From Silurus meridionalis (lineage: Eukaryota > Chordata > Actinopteri > Siluriformes > Siluridae): 64,000 bases of DNA. Positions 55,606-64,000 of this stretch are shown piece after piece (the stretch's first letter is position 1; every line of letters begins with the position of its first letter). Under the pieces are notes generated by a model that saw nothing but the letters and a program-made list of their open reading frames with translations, was not told where the DNA came from and did not search any database. The stretch lies in NCBI RefSeq assembly GCF_014805685.1, contig NC_060900.1:2313101-2377100 (forward strand). Direction: 5' to 3'. Made by a program: the position numbers and the translations under genes.

Positions 55606-56106
55606 CTCAATAAATTAGAATATCATTAAAAAGTTTATTTATTTTAGTAATTCAATAGAAAAAGTGAAACTCGTATATTATATAAATTCATCACACACAG
55701 GAAGCAGCTTCTTTAGTGATGACCTTTTGTGTCTTACCCTCCATGTGCAGGGTGTCATTGATCATCTTCTGGACAACTGTCAAGTCAGCAGTTTTCCCCC
55801 ATGATTGTGGAGCCTGAACCAGACTGAGAGACCATTTGAAGGCTCAGGAAACCTTTTGCAGGTGTTTGGATTTGATGAGATGATTAGAGTGAGACATCAC
55901 GAGTCTCCGATATTAAACTTTTTCTGAGATACTGAATTTTGGGTTTTCATAAGCTGTAAGCCAAAATCATCAAAATTAAAATAAATGAACACATGAAATA
56001 TATCAGTGTGTGTGTGTGTGTGATGCATCTGTATAATATACGAGTTTCACCTTTTGCATGGAATTACTCAAATAAATCATTTTTTAAATGATATTCTCAT
56101 TTATAG
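55606..56106. mobile_element. Non-autonomous DNA transposon with long terminal inverted repeats
   Basis: The left end AAATTAGAATATCATTAAAAAG...GTGAAACTCGTATATTATA (about 55612-55683) is the inverse complement, with mismatches, of the right end TATAATATACGAGTTTCACC...AAATGATATTCTCATTTA (about 56033-56104). The arms are about 70 bp. The ~350-bp interior includes GTCAAGTCAGCAGTTTTCCCCCATGATTGTGGAGCC and has no transposase. The superfamily is not determined. Confidence 0.8.
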
Positions 56107-57626
56107 ATATGCACTTGTATGTATGTGTGCTTCATGTGTATCTTTAATGTATATTGACTATGCATAGAGACACAAATTGCATCTGCCAGTTATGGAGTTG
56201 CACATTCCTAATTTATATATTTGGTACTGAAGAACAAAAGCATGGCTCGGGCACTGGTTATAGAGTAAAATGTCTTGGTTTGAAACTCTTTCTCACTCTT
56301 GTGCCCTATCGTGTTTATTAGGGTAACGTTCAATTATTCTTTCTGCAATCTTTTTTTGCTTTTGTCGCCACCTAGTGACAACAATGCAGAAATACATCTA
56401 GTCCGCTTTGAGAAGGACACACCCTTACTGACACACTTTTATAAAACCACAAACCTTTTCCTTAGCTTTCTTCTGCTTCACAGTGATACACATCTCTGGC
56501 TTTTTTTATTTTATTCAGTCAGGAACTTTTTGCCCGCCTCCTGCCAGATAAGATGCGGATCTTCTTACCTCTGATCCCAGGTATCTAATCTATCACACAG
56601 CGTTCACTAACAGCTAGAGTTACCCTTCCTGCTTCCCAGCTGTCCACTAGGATGCATTAGATGGTCTTGAGCACAAACCAGAGCCATGTAAGAGAAATAA
56701 GACACCTGTGGCTGGAGCATCTGGGGTCGAGTTAGTCTCAGCAGAAACTTGAGCTCAGTTTCATTCAGCTGCTGTGTAGGGAGGAAAAAAAAGAAAGACA
56801 CCTGTTTAACTCCAACACGTCCACACCACCAACCACAGCGTGTACAATAACACACACGTGGGGTGTGCTTTTAAAGGCAAGTGGTTTATTCTCCTTAAAC
56901 GTCAATGTTCATATTGTGGGGGTCTTCTTACACCTGAGGATTGAGTGGGTTCCTGCTATGACCCTGATCATGTGATTTTACATCTTCAACATGGCCACGC
57001 CTGTCCTGGTGGGGTTTTTCATGTATTTGTATGTAAATGAGAGTAAATCATGCTGCCGTGTTCTAAACCACACCGAGTGTGTTTGGTTTGAGATTTGAGA
57101 TCCTGAGGTTGTTTTGTTCTGCTGTAGATGTGAAAAAGAAGAAGAAGAAGAAGAAGCAAAAGGAGCAGAGCTGCTCGTTGGCTTTTTACTGTGTGGTGTA
57201 ATTAATTATTCAAGTATGCAAACGTACTGGCAACCAAAACGCAACCAACATGGCCTTCATCTCCTTCTATTCGTTTACCAAGAAGATATAAATGCACTTT
57301 GTCCATTTTTTTTTTTTTTTTTTTTGTAACCTGATTGGTCAGGAAGCATTACTGAAGGATGACAAAAAGGAAAAGGAAAACAAACCCAAAACACCGTTTC
57401 TTGTCTGACATTTCAGAGAAAAAGGTCGATAATTTAGCCGAATTGCTTCGCCCTCGCGATTCTCCTGCCCTATCGTACTGAAATGGAATTTTATCGGCTA
57501 GCTGAGAAAGTTCCTAGCTAGTGTAGGAAATTTATGAGCTAGGATCGAACCACCCATTTTAGCACACAGGAGCAAAGAAAAAGTGAGAAATCTCACGATG
57601 TCGTTGTTCCCCCTTCTTTTTTTTTT

Positions 57627-57632
57627 ATTTTC
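57627..57632 (-). terminator. Candidate ppia poly(A) signal
   Basis: On the minus strand AATAAA about 260 bp after the ppia stop, within the A-rich stretch CTGAAAATAAAAAAAAAAAG. Confidence 0.4.
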
Positions 57633-57893
57633 AGATTCTGACACACAAACCTTCACAGCCCACGGCTTCTGTTTGCAAATGAAAATGAAATCCGATGAAG
57701 GAAAAAAAAAAAAGGAAGAAGGCAACTCGTCGAAAAAAAAAAAAACGGTGGACAGGCGAAAGAGACTGCGGTTAAAGCGGGAGACGGAGCAGGACGGGAA
57801 TGTCATGTTTTCACTGGTGTTTCAAGCTGACTAAGAGAGTAGGGGGTGTGCAGGGGGAAAGGGGCGGAGCCTAAGTGGCGGACCCAGACGCGT

Positions 57894-58708
57894 CTAGAGC
57901 TGTCCGCAGTCAGCGATGAGGATCTTGGCGCTGGTTTTGCCGCTGTTGCTGCCGTGGCTCTCGACCTTCTTAATGACATCCAAACCATCGACCACCTGCC
58001 CGAAGACCACGTGCTTCCCGTCCAGCCTGAGGAGACGTGAGAACGGTTAACTTATAATCACGCTCGACGTGACCGAACCACATTAGTTTTGTTTATTCGT
58101 TTGCTGAAGTCAAACACAAAATACAATTTCAGCATAAAAACACACGACTGACCAGCTGGTGTTCGCCGTGCAGATGAAGAACTGCGAGCCGTTGGTGTTG
58201 GGTCCAGCGTTGGCCATAGACAGGCATCCGGCCCCCGTGTGCTTCAGGGAGAAGTTCTCATCCTCGAATTTATGTCCGTAGATGGACTTACCGCCGGTTC
58301 CGTTGTGGTTGGTGAAATCTCCACCCTGCAAACGATCAGCGCGTGTTCAGAGCGCCCACTCCGTGCAAACCAGTCACATCTACTTCATCGTTTTAGGAAC
58401 TGATATAGAAGTTTGTTCAGAACTCGGGAACGGAAAGACCCCGTACCTGGCACATGAAGTTAGGGATGACACGGTGGAAAGTGGAGCCTTTGTAGCCAAA
58501 GCCCTGCTGCCCTGTGCACAGCTGCCTGAAGTTCTCTGCCAACACAAAACTTACGCTTTAGATTCATTTATTTTTCCTTCAAGGTTCTGAATTAGATAGA
58601 TGTGAGGTGTGTGTGTGTGTGTTATCAATATTCGTACCTGCTGTCCTGGGGACGACGTCAGCTCTCAGCTGTAAGAACAAACACAAATGCATTAAAAGGT
58701 GTGTATGC

Positions 58709-58752
<44 letters not shown>

Positions 58753-59042
58753 CTCTTTTATTTAAACACACACAGGGTAAAGGCCACATCCTTGACCAGC
58801 CGCTCCCATAAACAATGCAGTGCATGACGCAGTGGTGGACGCAGTGGGCGTGGCTTCAGCCTGAATGCATCACCACATGCACATCCGGGATTGGATTGCA
58901 ACTCTGCAGTCTCGCGCATAATCTATTAGTAGCCCCCATGGCCCTTTATCATAAAGCCCCTGATCACGTGATTCGATTGATCACGCGTGAACGCGCTACC
59001 ACAGTATGAGGGATGCGGGTCTGACGGGAACGCGCACAGCTC

Positions 59043-59123
<81 letters not shown>

Positions 59124-59438
59124 GACACACACACACCCCAGTGAGTATTAACTACATTTTATTTCCTCAGTAAGCAAGTTATTAATCACTTGTCAATCCT
59201 AAATAAGGGTGTAATAATAAATGGATCATAACGATAATAATAAGCATCTATGCACATAAAAAGGGGGGACTGTTTTTTAAACGGATTTGTGCAAAAAAAA
59301 AAAAAAAAAACCCGCAAATACAAACAATTATTATTTTTTTAATAAAGGCGTGGTTGTGGCTGAAAAATTTCCGCAGCGCCTCGAGGACGCGCACAAATGC
59401 GCGCACTCGCAACCTCTCACACTGTGTGTGTGTGTGTG

Positions 59439-59478
<40 letters not shown>

Positions 59479-59766
59479 GTTTGCACGTGACACACGCATG
59501 CCGCAGAGCCCGACGGATTGTTTGATGTCACATGATCCTATCCGAGTTGCAATTTTCATTAAGGGTCCCAATTAAGCAATTAGTCATTATGTAACTCAAA
59601 AATAGAAACAAATGATGAGTTGAGTTTAAAGTATACACAGTGCTGCAAGCTCTGCGGCTTTTATGACGTCATTCATATCCATGCTTTCATCCCATCCAGA
59701 CGTTTTTTTTAAGGATGTGGGAGGCTAAATGACTCCAAGTCGGAAGCAGGAACTAAATATAGTCTC

Positions 59767-59824
<58 letters not shown>

Positions 59825-60383
59825 TGCATCTAATTGTACAGTGTATTGTCTGATGAAATCAACATGGCGCTCTGATCTGCAGAACATGCAGGTCATCATG
59901 TACACTGTAACATTGTGGTTTGCACAATGAAAGAAAAACTTCCATTCAAACCCAAATACTCTGTATTACAGATGTTTTAATGCAACAAAACGGCTACAAT
60001 TGTGCCTCAATATCAGTGATCATCATCATCATCCTCATCATCATCATCTCTCATGCACCAACAACGTGGATATTAAATTCCTCATGTGTGCCCTATAAAA
60101 ACCATCCATACATAATGAATGAGTCAAAAGAATAAAGGTCATGCAATACAATAAATGGTCATGCAGTGGTGTAAACACGCCCCAAATAGAAAAAATGTGC
60201 CCTACAGGCACACAAGTCCATTCCATAATAATAATAATAATAATAATAATACACACATACTTTACATATATACATGTAGATATAGATATGTAGATATATA
60301 GATATAGGTCCTACCTCCATAATGACTCTGCCGAGTGGATTTCCACCTGCAGAGATGTCGAAGAAAACTCTAGGGTTTGCCAT
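57894..60383 (-). CDS. ppia: Peptidyl-prolyl cis-trans isomerase A (cyclophilin A)
   Basis: Five exons in order: 60383-60315, 58668-58638, 58535-58447, 58325-58153, 58026-57894. The sizes of the three internal exons (31, 89 and 173 bp) equal those I recall for human PPIA. The product is 164 aa, a complete single cyclophilin domain without signal or targeting sequence. The active site is visible as R55, F60, M61 and Q63 in [15 protein letters not shown] and the cyclosporin-contacting Trp in [11 protein letters not shown]. It catalyses Xaa-Pro isomerisation in the cytosol. The start [10 protein letters not shown] fits the family. Intron 1 (1.65 kb) holds (TA)n/(CA)n tracts and a (GA)n run. Whether this is the ppiaa or ppiab teleost duplicate cannot be told here. 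Confidence 0.97.
59044..59123. repeat. (TA)n-(CA)n compound microsatellite in ppia intron 1
   Basis: About 28 TA units followed by about 12 CA units. Another (TG)/(TATACA)n(CA)n compound lies at 59421-59476, and (GA)n at 59768-59821. The encoded Tyr-Ile and Cys-Val ORFs are repeat artefacts. Confidence 0.95.
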
Positions 60384-60640
60384 TTTTGGTGGAAAAAAAT
60401 ATATATATTTATTTATTGAAATTGAGACTTGTCTCCGAGGAGATCACTATAGACTTGGAAATGGAGGAGAGAGGAAAAGGAGGCCGGCATTGAGTTTATA
60501 AGAGTCTCAGGGAGGAGTTATAAAATGCTGTACGAACCCCTGCGTCCAATCACAATACAAAGATCAAGTGATTGACAAGACCGCGAGCCAATCATATCAG
60601 CGCATTGACCCAGTCTCCCAAAATGGCTCCTCAAGTGCAC
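60384..60640 (-). promoter_or_regulatory. ppia promoter region
   Basis: On the minus strand a TATA-like CTTATAAA (60502-60495) lies about 110 bp upstream of the start codon, with a second TTTTATAA at about 60525. Two CCAAT-box sequences occur (plus-strand CCAATCA near 60546 and 60591, that is TGATTGG on the ppia strand). This fits a strong constitutive promoter. The initiation site is not fixed. Confidence 0.45.
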
Positions 60641-62470
60641 ACGGGTGGTGTGGGGAATAATTAGTGGTATGTGGTGCCATGGGTTTGTGTGTATCTGTGG
60701 GTGTGTATATACATGTCAACTATCCAGGGTTGGAAATTGAGCTCTTCTTTACCTTTCCAGGCCCAGAAAAAAATCACACTGACACCTGATTGATGAGTTG
60801 ATTCTAATCTCCATGCTCATTCGCTGGTCCTGAGAGCAGTGGATCCAGAATCCATCCTGCAAAAAACACTGGGCCAGAGAGTGAGTTCGAAAAACCAAAG
60901 TGCTGCAATACAACACACACGTTTGTACATTTGTTCATGTCATACAGCAATCCTGTGTCTGGTATGTCTTTTGGGACGTAGGAGGAAACCTGAGAACCCT
61001 GAGGAAATCCACACTGACATGGGGAGGCCAGAAGAACTTCCATATGGTGCATTGAGATGAACAGTTCATACAAGGCTCCTGGAAAACTCTGTTCATATAC
61101 TTATGCATGTATAACAGGATATAAACCAGTGGACAATGCAGGAGATCAGGCTTTGGTTTTGAAGAATGTCTCCTTACCCTCAAACTGTACTATCAAACCC
61201 AAAGTTACTGCTTTTACAGGAACAAATAGCCACTATGAAAGATCTAATCCTGAAAAATAATTTCTTTAATTCAAGAAAAGTAGTCTCCAGTGGCAGCTGT
61301 AAGGAAATTTAACCCAGGTTTACAGTTTTAGTTTCTTTACAGTAAACTGTAAATTTTTTATTTTTATTTTTTTTTTTTACAAATGGTACAATTTTTTTTA
61401 CAACGCTTCCTGGCCTAAAGATGCATTTCATTCCAAATCTGACCACACCCCGATTTTCATTTTTAGTTCCTTTATAAGTTGCATAAATTTGTGGGACACC
61501 ATTAAAACACCTTGCTCTAATACTCTGGAATCATCTCCAGCTCTGAGCCCCAGAACCACCAAGCTGCCAAAATGTCCTCGAGGGACATCGTTCTCACAGT
61601 GCAGAGGTGTTTGCTCATAGTTTCGACTTCTGACACTTGTGCAATTATAATCATGTCTCAGCTTGAACGCCACTGTATCTCCAAGACATCCGAATTGATA
61701 GGACATGCGCAGGTCAACAACCATCTGTATCCTTTGTCTAAAAGACAACAATGGAGTTCCATAACATTAAGAAGTGGTTACCAAATAAAATACATCTTGC
61801 AGCATGAGAACTTGCTTGGGGTGTCAAGATTTCCTACAATTCTCTCAAAAACAAGATATAAGTAACAGCAATAGTTTTTGATTGAAGTAGGACAATGAAA
61901 TCATTTAATTCTGCCGTGACAATGAGACACAGCCACCACTGAATCCATACGGTGTTGCTTATATACTGTCAGGTTCGGCTTTACAACCCAATCGGACAAA
62001 CTGTGATTTTTTTTAACAGGCAGAGAGCATCATCAGGACTAACCTGCCGTGCTTCCAGGACCTGTAAATGTCAGGAGAATAGTACAGAACCCCTCACACA
62101 CATATCTAGTCTGTTCAAACTTTGGTGCTGATCAAAATTAGGACTGGCAGACATTAAAAATAACTTTTTTTCACTGGAAGATTGTGAACACCCTCCAATA
62201 ACCCCAATCTATAATGGACTTTCAGTGCACTGCCAATCACAAACCAATGTGTACCATTTTCTATGCCATCTAGTGTTCTGTTCTTGTTCAGTCCAGCATG
62301 ATGGCTTTAATGTGCACTTTCAGTTTGCTCTAAACCCCGGAAACAAATTGCATGCTCAGGCATACCTGACTAATAAAGCCAATTCTGGTGATCACAACCA
62401 TCATCATCATCATCATCTCTTTTTTAACTTAAAGATAAACCATGGTAGATAAAAAGCAAGCGTCCACAGC
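60641..62470. other. Intergenic region between ppia and the ogdh-family gene
   Basis: No gene recognised. A fish interspersed-repeat motif (ACGTAGGAGGAAACCTGAGAACCCTGAGGAAATCCACACTGACATGGGGAGG) occurs at 60977-61026. An open minus-strand stretch at 61751-61428 shows no recognisable domain. A (CAT)n run lies near 62398-62418. The remainder is AT-rich. Confidence 0.4.
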
Positions 62471-62487
62471 TATGAGAAGATAATGTG

Positions 62488-62493
62488 TTTATT
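62488..62493 (-). terminator. Candidate ogdh-family poly(A) signal
   Basis: AATAAA on the minus strand, about 1.24 kb after the stop codon at 63734, giving a long AT-rich 3' UTR with no competing gene. Other A-rich variants near 62530 are less canonical. Confidence 0.4.
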
Positions 62494-63733
62494 AAATGAA
62501 GACAAACAAGGACATGAATCTCAATTTTTCCAAAAATAAAAATAAATAAAAATCATCTGCTTCCTCGAAAGACCATCGTGCTTTTTCTTTCAGAACCATC
62601 CTACGCTAACACTGGGGTTTCACCCGGAGCTCATCAGCCAGGCCTATCAAGACATCAGGAGATTTAAGTTTTGGGAAGTTTTAATTTTTTGGCACATGGA
62701 CTGGCAGAAGAGGAGCAGATAAAGTGTAGTTTGTCGTGAGATGAGACTTTCAGGGGTCTTAGTGTACGCACCTGAGGGAACACGCTCAAACGAGATTTTA
62801 TATATACGTATATATAAAATCGCCGGTCATGAGCCTCCCTGTTGTTTTGTGCGGACATTTTCATATAAATACAATCATACAACTTAAAAAGAACAGTCAG
62901 GAAACGTGTCCGGTTTGTTGTGCAACGTCACAGAAGGAAACCACATTCAGACGAGCTGTGTGTGTGTGTGTGTGCTGAGCGTTAAAGCAGAAATAAAAAC
63001 CAAAGAAGGAGGAAATAAAATACTACTTGAAGCCTTTCAAAATGGGGGAATATATGTGTGTGTGTATATATACGTTTGGATGTCAGTAGCTTGACGCAAA
63101 CACAAAAGCAGCAAAAGAGCACTTTATACAGGAACATGGAGGTCATAGAGATACACAGAGCCGATACTGGATTATCCTGTCTGATCGCATGAACACTTAG
63201 TTCTCCTTTAAAATCGATGTGGGCGCACATGACGCACACAAGCTTTCCTTCCTGACTTCCACACGCTTACCGCTTTTGCCAAGTCTTGTATAAAAGCTGA
63301 AGGGAAAAAAATAATAAAAGCCACAAGGGGGCGTGAACCACCGCCACAAATATATATATTTTTTAATCTGAAATCAGTCATAAGCTGTGCGTTCGTTCCC
63401 CATAACCGTTACACCAGGGTCAGATGTATCATATACTCTTGTGCCCTTGTTACACTTCAAAACAAATTTAAGCTAAGCAAGAAATTCAGAATGGAAATAA
63501 CAGGGTGTGTGTGTGTGTGTGTGTATGTGTGTGTAAGAAAGAAGCGCTCAGTGCATTTAGGAACTACCTTTTTGCTGCTAATGTATGTTTGGGTGACACA
63601 GTGACAGCAGGTGTGTATGATGTATGAGATCGAGAAAGCAGTGTTTGTTGCTATAATGACCAAATGCCTTTTTTTTTCTGGTTTTTTTTTTGGAGAAGGC
63701 GACATAACCCAAGCGTTTTGTCTGATTGCGTGA

Positions 63734-63854
63734 TTAGACACGATCTTTGAAGGCATCCATGTTGAAGCTAGTGTCCAGAAAGCGCTTCAGCTCCAGGAGA
63801 TGGGAGTTCTTGCTGCCGGTGGCTGGAGCAGCGGCAGGGTCACGGCCGGCATAC
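63734..63854 (-). CDS. ogdh: 2-oxoglutarate dehydrogenase E1, last coding exon
   Basis: One base completing a split codon plus 39 codons and TAA. The peptide [20 protein letters not shown] then [19 protein letters not shown] matches the C-terminus of OGDH/OGDHL, where human OGDH has [24 protein letters not shown] is the thiamine-diphosphate E1 of the mitochondrial 2-oxoglutarate dehydrogenase complex (TCA cycle). The rest of the gene lies to the right, outside the window. The acceptor is (TG)n running straight into TAG. The tail cannot separate ogdha, ogdhb and ogdhl; YAGRD favours OGDH. Its closeness to ppia matches the human 7p13 arrangement as I recall it. Confidence 0.88.
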
Positions 63855-63934
63855 CTACACACACACACACACACACAATTATAGTATCCTTAATTGTAAT
63901 TACATGTACAATACACCATTGTTATTCACTATAT

Positions 63935-64000
63935 AGTGACCAAAGTTTTCTGAACGTCCCATTCCACATTTAGCCCCCTATTATAAGACCCTCCACTCTT
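63935..64000. mobile_element. MITE-like element, partial at window edge
   Basis: ATAGTGACCAAAGTTTTCTGAACGTCCCATTCCACATTTAGCCCCC matches the left part of the element at 43150-43632 (TTTTTGAACATCCCATTCCACATTTAGTCCCC). It is cut by the window end and lies in the last ogdh-family intron. Confidence 0.6.

Noticed and set aside
56607..56855. Minus-strand frame with an acceptor-like TACACAG before QLNETELKFLLRL
   Set aside because: It could be an exon but has no recognisable family, no partner exons and an ambiguous donor. Too weak to annotate.
61428..61751. 107-codon minus-strand ORF between ppia and the ogdh-family gene
   Set aside because: No domain, no splice partners and no promoter signal. 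The composition is plausible but unsupported, and it may be transposon debris.

Overview
This is vertebrate nuclear DNA, almost certainly from a ray-finned fish. It has intron-split genes with GT-AG junctions and readable orthologues of rnf122, mak16, tti2, a vesicular monoamine transporter, a Dickkopf-family gene, cyclophilin A and 2-oxoglutarate dehydrogenase. It also has very dense (CA)n microsatellites and teleost-style RTE and L2 LINEs, Tc1/mariner relics and tRNA-derived SINEs. I cannot name the species from sequence alone. Nothing points to bacterial or viral origin.

Layout. 1-2.4 kb: large TCTA/TCTG microsatellite, the last exon of an unidentified + strand gene (763-878), a SINE with an internal 21-bp minisatellite, and a coding-like minus-strand stretch broken by one stop. 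2.7-14.1 kb: rnf122 (+, six coding exons, 155 aa). 14.4-18.4 kb: an RTE-type LINE bounded by an 18-bp target-site duplication, with a TA-flanked mariner-type element next to it. 19-22.1 kb: Tc1 relic, L2 LINE and an internally inverted RTE copy. 22.3-30.6 kb: mak16 (+, ten exons, 310 aa), whose 4.6-kb intron 4 is packed with LINE debris. 31.4-31.7 kb: a fold-back inverted repeat. 32.6-35.7 kb: tti2 (-, seven exons, 489 aa), convergent with mak16. 38.2-49.3 kb: slc18a1/VMAT1-like (-, 15 coding exons, 525 aa). 50.6-53.8 kb: a small secreted Dickkopf relative (+, 179 aa) behind a TATA box. 57.9-60.4 kb: ppia (-, five exons, 164 aa). 62.5-63.9 kb: 3' end of an ogdh-family gene (-).

The genes do not form one pathway. 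They are a ubiquitin ligase, a 60S ribosome-assembly factor, a PIKK co-chaperone subunit, an amine transporter, a Wnt modulator, a prolyl isomerase and a TCA-cycle enzyme. From memory of the human map, rnf122/mak16/tti2 neighbour each other on 8p12, slc18a1 and DKK4 lie elsewhere on 8p, and ppia/ogdh neighbour each other on 7p13. The window therefore appears to join two ancestral blocks.

Most noteworthy: (1) the Dickkopf gene has a perfectly spaced C-terminal 10-cysteine domain but no N-terminal cysteine-rich domain. (2) A decayed array of about 15 units in rnf122 intron 1 copies the exon-2 splice acceptor and the first codons of exon 2. (3) A roughly 42-copy 20-bp array in an slc18a1 intron appears to have expanded from a motif inside a mobile-element copy. 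(4) (UG)n tracts sit directly upstream of nine 3' splice sites. Exon joins were made by eye from splice sites, phase and recalled family sequences, without transcript data.
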